Shown here piece after piece: positions 58,704 to 64,000 of a stretch of 64,000 nucleotides of DNA. The stretch covers positions 62,001 through 126,000 of the forward strand of contig BGKB01000090.1 of NCBI GenBank assembly GCA_003116975.1, given 5' to 3'. The position numbers and the translations under genes were made by a program. This stretch comes from Aurantiochytrium sp. KH105. Its lineage: Eukaryota > Sar > Bigyra > Thraustochytrida > Thraustochytriidae. Position 1 is the first letter of the stretch, and every line of letters begins with the position of its first letter. The notes below the pieces were generated by a model. That model searched no databases. It saw only the letters and a list, made by a program, of their open reading frames with translations, and was not told where the DNA came from.

Positions 58704-59262
58704 TTATTGCAAATGTAGACCAAAAATGTTCACTAGGCAAAAGATAGCGCTGTTTTCCCATTGTACGGTGCACGCGCCATCTTTGGCGGCGTCGAATACG
58801 CAGGAGCTACTGGCGTGCATACCAAAGCGTCCAGCTTGAGCTTTCGGCACGATCTGGCATGTGACTGCTCGGCCATATATGCGTGCGTGTTAGCAAGTAG
58901 GTTTGGGAGACTCTTTTCATGCTGCTTTTGTCGCGACAATGTGGCGAGCAGTGGCGAACAAGCGAGTCTTAACTTACCAACAAACTTAAAATTGGCGGAA
59001 AGCTGCTCGAGTTCGCCTGCGATGGTAGCAGGCACCTGTTCTGCAATTTCCTGCATCTTTGATCGTTTGGCCTGGGGCGTCAGCGGTCGCTCAATTTCCT
59101 TTGCGCCTTGTCTTGCTCGTCTTCTCGACCGACGACTTGAAGCAAACGTACCTGGGCTGCATGATATTTGTCGTGTCCTTGCAATGTCGTTTCCAAGCTC
59201 GCACGCGCAAGCTCGGCGGCTCTGTCTCGCAGGGCAGCAAACGTCTCGGCCCCGGCCGTCAT
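58704..59262 (-). CDS. DYNLT1: Tctex1-type dynein light chain (three exons)
   Basis: Exons in transcript order 59262-59152, 59071-58978, 58864-58704 give 121 residues (human DYNLT1 has 113). Introns are 80 and 113 bases with donors GTACGT and GTAAGT, and branch sites CTGAC and CTAAC. The joined protein is a full Tctex1: LETTLQGHDKYHAAQ, ELEQLSANFKFVVTCQIVPK, then GMHASSSCVFDAAKDGACTV, QWENSAIFCLVNIFGL; human has [20 protein letters not shown] and SCTVRWENKTMYCIV at these places. The light chain sits on dynein intermediate chain and links cargo in cytoplasmic or axonemal dynein. Reading through intron 2 gives a different open C-terminus, which hides the gene from simple ORF calling. Confidence 0.93.
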
Positions 59263-60010
59263 GGCTTGCGCCCGTCGATGAGCGGTTTGCACGAAGCGAT
59301 CACGGGTATGTACTCTGTGTACGGAGCCGGGCGGCGCGCACGTGTACGACGCGCGTCGCTGGCTTCGTCTTCGGGTGCGTATCGTCGAGACGCTTGATAA
59401 GGTTCTGATTGACTTGATCCGTTTTTGTTGTTATTGGGGTGGGGCGACGTGGGGGAAAATGATTGTGCCAAACGGCCTGACACACAACATGAAAATTGAA
59501 AACGCAGATCGACGCAGACAAGTTTAAGAAGAAGAAGAAGAAGAAGTCGCCAGAGGGCAACGACGAGCAAACGAAAGCTAGCTGTGAGTCAAGAGAAGGC
59601 ACTTTTTCCTTACATTGATTGTCAAAGCAGTCGTAACCAAGAATGTGGCCAAGACGCTTGCCAGCAAGACCCAAATAAAGAGGTAAAGGCGTATGCAACG
59701 CTGAGAACAAGCAAAACAAGGCATGGAGTACGTCATCGACAGATACACACAGGCGGACGTCATGCAAGTAAAGACAAGAAGAAGAAGAAGAACAAATAAA
59801 AAAAGAAGACGACATCCTGAGACACGTGTGCTGGCTGATGCCGTTGCCATTGGTCATGTACAGAACCGGGACGCAAAAAGCTTCTACGCTTGGTTGGAGC
59901 TAGGTCCTTGCTTTGCCTGCTTGCCGGGCATTGCTGGATTTAAAGCAGACATGGTGCACATCGAATCAGCCGCAGAGGCTCGGATTTGGGGAGAAAGAAA
60001 TGAGGAGGAC
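59263..60010. other. Unresolved region with exon-like segments
   Basis: 748 bases between the dynein light chain start and the GLG1-like stop. On plus, segments bordered by plausible splice sites read IDADKFKKKKKKKSPEGNDE (from 59507, after a CTGAC branch and GCAG), VTKNVAKTLASKTQIK (about 59630-59683), GMEYVIDRYTQADVMQ (59721-59766) and NRDAKSFYAWLELG (from 59865, after TACAG). On minus, 59608-59700 could encode one hydrophobic helix (LYLFIWVLLASVLATFLVTT) between a TTCTCAG acceptor and GTAAGG donor. I cannot assemble a full model or decide the strand. It may be a small multi-intron gene. Confidence 0.25.
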
Positions 60011-61081
60011 TCAGTTTACAAGAGCATGGTGGGACGGACGATCGTCCGTTTCAAGAAGCGGTTTCTTGCTCGAATCGTCGTCTCCCAGGGTGTATGCGGC
60101 AGCAGGGTCGCTTCGGTCCTCCTTGTTTACTGCGGTGGAAGCAGGGCACAACTCGCGGTAGATCATGCGCATCGCGAGGAAGAGGGCAACAGCAGCAGCC
60201 CAGGCAGCGACGAGCGCGCTGGCAAAGGCGATGTAGTACCTTGCTCGGTAATGGAGTTGTGACTTTTGGAGCGTTGAGAGCATCGCCACAACGCCGTGGA
60301 TCACGTACGAGCGCGGGCCATTCGCACCCTGTTCAAAGTTTGCTTGGGTCAATTGTTCCTTTTTGGCCGCAAAGTAGTTCCTGCATTGTCCAGAAAGCTC
60401 CGCGGCATGCGTCATGAGGCACTTGTGCACGCGGCCGCCGCCGAGTTGGATGTCGTCGCAAAAGGAGAGAACGTCATCTTTGCAGTAGTTGGTGATTTGG
60501 AGGCGGTCGAGCGAGGTCGCGCAGGTCTTGCTGACCTCTTGTCGGAAGTCGCGCAGGCAGGAGATGATGCCGGTCACCTCGCCCGCGGTGAGAGCCCTCT
60601 CGCCCATGTCCCAGGGAAGTTCAGGTTCGCAGAGATCGAGGATTTCGTCGTGGCATGCGCTCAGCCTGGGGCCGTCGTTTCGTTTGTATGCGATTTGGCC
60701 TCGCATTGCCTCAGTGGACCATTTGGGCGCGACGAAGATCTCCTGCTTCTCCATGTGGCCAATGCGGGCGTACCCACGCAGTCGGACGCGTGGCGGATGG
60801 GTCTTCGCGTGCGGGGGGATGACGTCGTCGACGAGTCGCTCTTCGTCCGCGAAGAACATCATCGCCACGGACTCCATCTCATGCACGGTCGCTGCGATCT
60901 CCTCCATGGTCGCGTCATCCGGGAGGTGCGCGACGACCTGCACACGCTTGGGCTTGAAAGGCTTCTGCCTCAGCTTGTTCACCAGGTCCGCGAGGTTCGT
61001 CACCTCTGCGTGCGCGCCCGCGGGCAGGGCCGCCACCGCCACCGCGGCGACCGCCGCCCACCACGCCGCCGACGCTCGCAT
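60011..61081 (-). CDS. GLG1-type Cys-rich single-pass membrane protein
   Basis: 356 residues from ATG at 61079-61081. It starts with a signal peptide (AAVAAVAVAALPAGAHA). Residues ~140-237 match the cysteine-rich repeat of Golgi glycoprotein 1 (GLG1/ESL-1/CFR): SACHDEILDLCEP, VTGIISCLRDFRQEVSKTCA, NYCKDDVLSFCDD, GRVHKCLMTHAAELSGQCRNYF. One TM helix lies at ~283-305 (YIAFASALVAAWAAAVALFLAM), followed by a ~50-residue acidic cytoplasmic tail. Animal GLG1 has about 16 such repeats; here there are only about two, making it a minimal version. It probably lives in the secretory pathway. The upstream frame is open into GC-rich repeats without an ATG. Confidence 0.72.
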   Translation of the reverse strand: MRASAAWWAAVAAVAVAALPAGAHAEVTNLADLVNKLRQKPFKPKRVQVVAHLPDDATMEEIAATVHEMESVAMMFFADEERLVDDVIPPHAKTHPPRVRLRGYARIGHMEKQEIFVAPKWSTEAMRGQIAYKRNDGPRLSACHDEILDLCEPELPWDMGERALTAGEVTGIISCLRDFRQEVSKTCATSLDRLQITNYCKDDVLSFCDDIQLGGGRVHKCLMTHAAELSGQCRNYFAAKKEQLTQANFEQGANGPRSYVIHGVVAMLSTLQKSQLHYRARYYIAFASALVAAWAAAVALFLAMRMIYRELCPASTAVNKEDRSDPAAAYTLGDDDSSKKPLLETDDRPSHHALVN

Positions 61082-63168
61082 CCTCGCTCGCCTCAGTTCT
61101 CCCGTGTCTGCTCGCCCTCGCGCCGGGCTTCGTGCGGGGCTTCGCGTGCCGGCCTCTTCTCCCTCCGCACAGTCACGGGGAGGCAGCCGCCCGAGCCTCT
61201 GCTTCTGCTTCTGCTTCTGCTTCTGCTCTGCACCTCCGCTCCGCTCTGCCACGCTCTCCGCGCTACGCGTCCCTCTCCGCGCTCCGCTTCGCGTCCTCGC
61301 CCTCGAGCGTGCGAGCGTGCGTGCGAGCAGCGTGTGTGCGAGCAGCGTGCGTGCGTGCGTCAGGCAGGCAGTCAGGCCTCCTTTTTGGCGATCGTCGAAC
61401 TCGTTTCCGCGCGAGGCTCTTCTCCCTTTCCTCTCCTCTCCTCTCCGCTCCTCTCCCTTTCCTTCCCGCTCCTCTCCGCTCCGCTCCTGCCTTGCGGTTC
61501 TGCCGCCTCCGCTGCGCCGCGACCGCCCGCCTCGACGAGAGGGAACGCGCCGCGCGAACGAACGAGGGGTGAATGAATGAACGATCGAACGGAGGACCCA
61601 GCGCACGCTGCCGGCGCACCCGTGCGCTGCGCTGCCTCGCGGACCGGCTGGGCGGGCTGGGCGGGCGGGCTGGGCTGGGAGGCTCGAGCCGAGGCTCGGC
61701 TCAGCGCGGGTCGGGCGCGTCGCGTCGCTGCCGCGGGCGCGTGCGAGCGTGCGGGTTCGAGTTCGGGTTTGGCGGATGGGCCGCGAGTAGGGGCTAGCTC
61801 GCTCGCTCGCTCGCTAGCTCGCTGGCTGGTCGCTGCCCTCGCCCCGCTGCCGGCCGCGAGAGTCGTTGGGCCCGCGCCCAGGCCTCGCTTCCTCCCCCCC
61901 TTCCTTCCCTCCCTCCGCTCGCCCGCCCGGCCCCGCGCGGCGGCGTCGAGGCGGCAGTCTCGCGGCACTCGAAGTGGCGCAGAGTTCGTCCCAGACGCTG
62001 GGCCAGAAACGGCAGAGCCAAGCCTCCTGGCACGGGCCCGCAACGGACGCCGCGTCTGGGCGAGTACCGCGGCTTCCTCGACGGGTGGCTTGTCGGGGTT
62101 CGTTGGTTGCAGTGCAGCCGCTCGACGGAGGGCGTTCGGCGTGCGAAGAAGATCGTCCACGCCGCGAGGCCTGCACTGCTTGCTCTAGCTTGCTTGCTCG
62201 CTTACCAAAATACGGGGGAAAATGAAAACGCCTTCCGCGACCGCCCCGGGCCCACTGCCGCTGCTGCAGAGCACTTCGCGTCGCCTGAGGCGCTGAGCGC
62301 CACGAATCGAAGTGGGTCGAGGTGGCGTGCGGCGTAGCTTGGCATGGGATGGGGTCGCAATTGCCTCGCCTCGCCTCGCCTCGCCTCGCCTCGCCTCGCT
62401 CGCAAAAGGGTCAAGATGCGTGTGCCATAAGATGACCGTTAAAAAGGCAGCGTATAGTGAAGTAGGAACTTCCACCTTTGGCAGCTCGAGCCCTGAAAGA
62501 CACTCACTGTCACTCTGGTGGCGGGCGCTGCGCGAATGACGCTTAGGCGAGCGAAGAGGTTTTCACTGCTGGCTGGTGTTCCCGTGAGCGACCTGTCTGC
62601 ACTGCTGCCTGAAACCATCGCGGCGGCAGCTGCAGCTTCTGGCCCCCTCGGCAGCAGCAGGAACTGCCCAACTGCAGCTCAGAAGTTGTAAGCCCGTGAG
62701 AAGCAGTCCAATCTGATCGAGGCGTTTCGTCTCGGTTGCAGGTAGTAAGTAGCCCGAGGGGAAGGGGGAGGGGGAGAGAAAGAATGGAGTACAAAGAGAG
62801 GGGGTGGCCATGCACGCGACCACACAGATTTGACAATCGTCCCCCTCTCCGTCCCTCGCGACTGGCAACGGTGAAAATGAAGTCTTTCAGGCCAAGTATA
62901 ACCGACACAGAATCAAGCCCACTGCAAAATTGCTTCTCCTCTCTTTTCCTGCACCAACAAGGGGAAAAAGAGGGAAGGAGGGTCGAAATTTGGGGACAAG
63001 AATGTTGTTCCCCATGCGCGCAAGTGCAAAGAGACGGGACCTAAATCTTGAGCTTTTTTCGTGGTTTCTTCGTAAAGGGTACTTTATAAGGGCATACCGA
63101 GCTCAGGCACGGCAGATGCCAGTCAACAAACAAAAACCAGGCTTGCGTACTTTCCGACAAGTCGTAAA
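61082..63168. other. 2.1-kb intergenic region: GC island, microsatellites, no gene seen
   Basis: The GLG1-proximal 1.2 kb is extremely GC/CT-rich with purine-pyrimidine asymmetry (TTCTGC run 61199-61225, CTCTCC runs near 61430-61490, GCTC array 61799-61816, GCCTC array 62363-62399). Several 100-260-codon open frames here overlap on both strands and are Arg/Ala/Ser composition artefacts. The remaining part to 63168 is AT-richer and is the 3' flank of the MATE gene. I find no RNA gene or conserved coding segment. Confidence 0.4.
62363..62399. repeat. GCCTC pentanucleotide array, about 7 copies
   Basis: Perfect GCCTC units in the 2.1-kb gap between the GLG1-like and MATE genes. Confidence 0.95.
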
Positions 63169-64000
63169 TCAGGCGAGGGTGGCGAGGTTATTAGCCTCGT
63201 ACGAATCGTCGGTGTTGTCGAACTTGGCAGAAATCGAGCGCGAATACTCCCGCCAGTCCTTGCGAAGGACGCAAATCACCAGCAGCGAATCGAGCAAAAA
63301 GTAAATCACAGGCATGCTCTGCCAAATGCCTAGCACGCCACGATCGAGATACTTGAAAGTGAAGAGTACCAATGGCATCCCAAGCATCCACAGCGACAAG
63401 AGAACCGCATAAGACATTTGCGCTTGGAGTGCTAGCGCGCGGATAAGTCCCGTCGTGACGCCAAAGATGGCGTCACCCAGCAAAAAGACGCACACCCAGG
63501 GCCAAATAGCGTTTGCCTGCTCCTTGACCTGAGGATCATCCGTAAAGCTACTCACGATAGCGTCGCGGAATATGAAAATGCAGATACTAAAGGTGGCCGT
63601 CGTAAGGCAACACGCAATTGTACCAATGCGCGCCACTTTCTTCGCTAGTAACACCTTGCCAACCGCCAAAAGCTGGCCCACCTGCGAAGAAAGTCCAATG
63701 GCATAGCCGAGCGGAATCATAAAGGCCAGAGGAATGAGCGAGTACGCAATCGTGTGCGCCGCAAGGGAGGCGGTGCCAGCCTGACCCGTTATAAAGCATA
63801 CAACCTCCCAAAACCACCACTCTGAGTTCGACATGATCCCCGGAATACCAAGCTGAACGACGAGCCAGGCGCCCTTTTTGTCCAGCAGAGCTTTGCGCCA
63901 GAACTCCACATCGAAACTTGCCGGAAAGGTTTCTGGATGGTGCTGCTTGCCGAAGCGAAAGAGAATAAAAATGAGCAACGCCAAGGTGTTCATGGAAGCA
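63169..64000 (-). CDS. MATE-family multidrug/toxin efflux transporter (5' partial)
   Basis: About 277 residues of the C-terminal part; the frame continues past the window edge, and the ATG at 63991-63993 is internal. MATE proteins export organic cations or metabolites in exchange for H+ or Na+. Seen family features: QLGIPGIMSNSEWWFWEVV (family: ...P.....E.W.FE), AAHTIAYSLIPLAFMIPLGYAIGLSSQVGQLLAVG (family: A..I.......F..PLG...A.S..VG...G.G), then the paired helices IGTIACCLTTATFSICIFIF, WPWVCVFLLGDAIFGVTTGLIRALALQ and LLSLWMLGMPLVLFTF. This is the second half of the 12-TM fold. The C-terminal tail is short and hydrophilic. No intron lies in the visible part. Confidence 0.85.
   Translation of the reverse strand, partial: ASMNTLALLIFILFRFGKQHHPETFPASFDVEFWRKALLDKKGAWLVVQLGIPGIMSNSEWWFWEVVCFITGQAGTASLAAHTIAYSLIPLAFMIPLGYAIGLSSQVGQLLAVGKVLLAKKVARIGTIACCLTTATFSICIFIFRDAIVSSFTDDPQVKEQANAIWPWVCVFLLGDAIFGVTTGLIRALALQAQMSYAVLLSLWMLGMPLVLFTFKYLDRGVLGIWQSMPVIYFLLDSLLVICVLRKDWREYSRSISAKFDNTDDSYEANNLATLA

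Noticed and set aside
60296-62188. Overlapping 150-430-codon frames on both strands around the GLG1-like 5' end
   Set aside because: All are Arg/Ser/Ala-rich and overlap each other or antisense the GLG1-like gene; only the 60011-61081 frame has a signal peptide, Cys repeats and TM helix.
1-64000. Transposons, LTR or virus-like elements, CRISPR arrays
   Set aside because: No transposase, reverse transcriptase, integrase or capsid-like reading frame, no long terminal or inverted repeats, and no spaced direct repeats were seen; the repeats present are simple microsatellites.

Overview
The window is nuclear DNA from a gene-dense microbial eukaryote. Most genes are long uninterrupted reading frames. 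A minority carry one to five short spliceosomal introns (about 70 to 200 bases) with GTACGT or GTAAGT donors and CTGAC/CTRAY-like branch sites. The genes point to a complex protist: a HORMA meiosis protein, exportin-6, a Tctex-type dynein light chain, two DENN proteins, a class C GPCR and a cytosolic mevalonate enzyme. The style best fits an intron-poor heterotrophic stramenopile such as a labyrinthulomycete/thraustochytrid. That placement is an inference. I see no tRNA, rRNA, CRISPR, transposon or virus-like element.

Layout. 1-5 kb: 3' part of a fused FetB-FetA-type ABC transporter (+), then two minus-strand genes (nucleoredoxin-like fold without CxxC; double hotdog thioesterase-like). 5-15 kb: ANK-DENN protein (+), HPRT with four exons (-), exportin-6 (+). 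15-25 kb: a giant IQ/Sfi1-like, ankyrin and coiled-coil protein (-) and a five-intron HORMA-domain gene (-). 24.7-33 kb: a membrane-anchored GT4-like glycosyltransferase (+), a class C GPCR (-), a four-TM tetraspanin-like protein (-). 34-42.7 kb: one 2859-residue reading frame encoding four K+ channel repeats, each with a cyclic-nucleotide-binding-like domain, ending in an RGS domain (-). 44-50 kb: tandem PH-like protein (+), mevalonate diphosphate decarboxylase (-), membrane CS-domain protein (-). 50-58.5 kb: NOL11-like protein (+), second DENN protein (+), LRR-coiled-coil protein (+). 58.7-64 kb: Tctex1 dynein light chain (-), GLG1-type Cys-rich membrane protein (-), 3' part of a MATE transporter (-).

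The strongest candidate for something undescribed is the channel gene. It joins four complete pore repeats with K+ filters (GYGD) in one chain and adds a C-terminal RGS domain, the module that accelerates GTP hydrolysis by heterotrimeric G-alpha. A class C GPCR lies about 3 kb away, separated by one gene. By eye, none of the four nucleotide-binding-like domains keeps the phosphate-anchoring arginine, so G-protein input rather than cyclic nucleotides may be the control. Functional links between these neighbours are inference. Spliced models were assembled by hand from splice signals and protein family resemblance.
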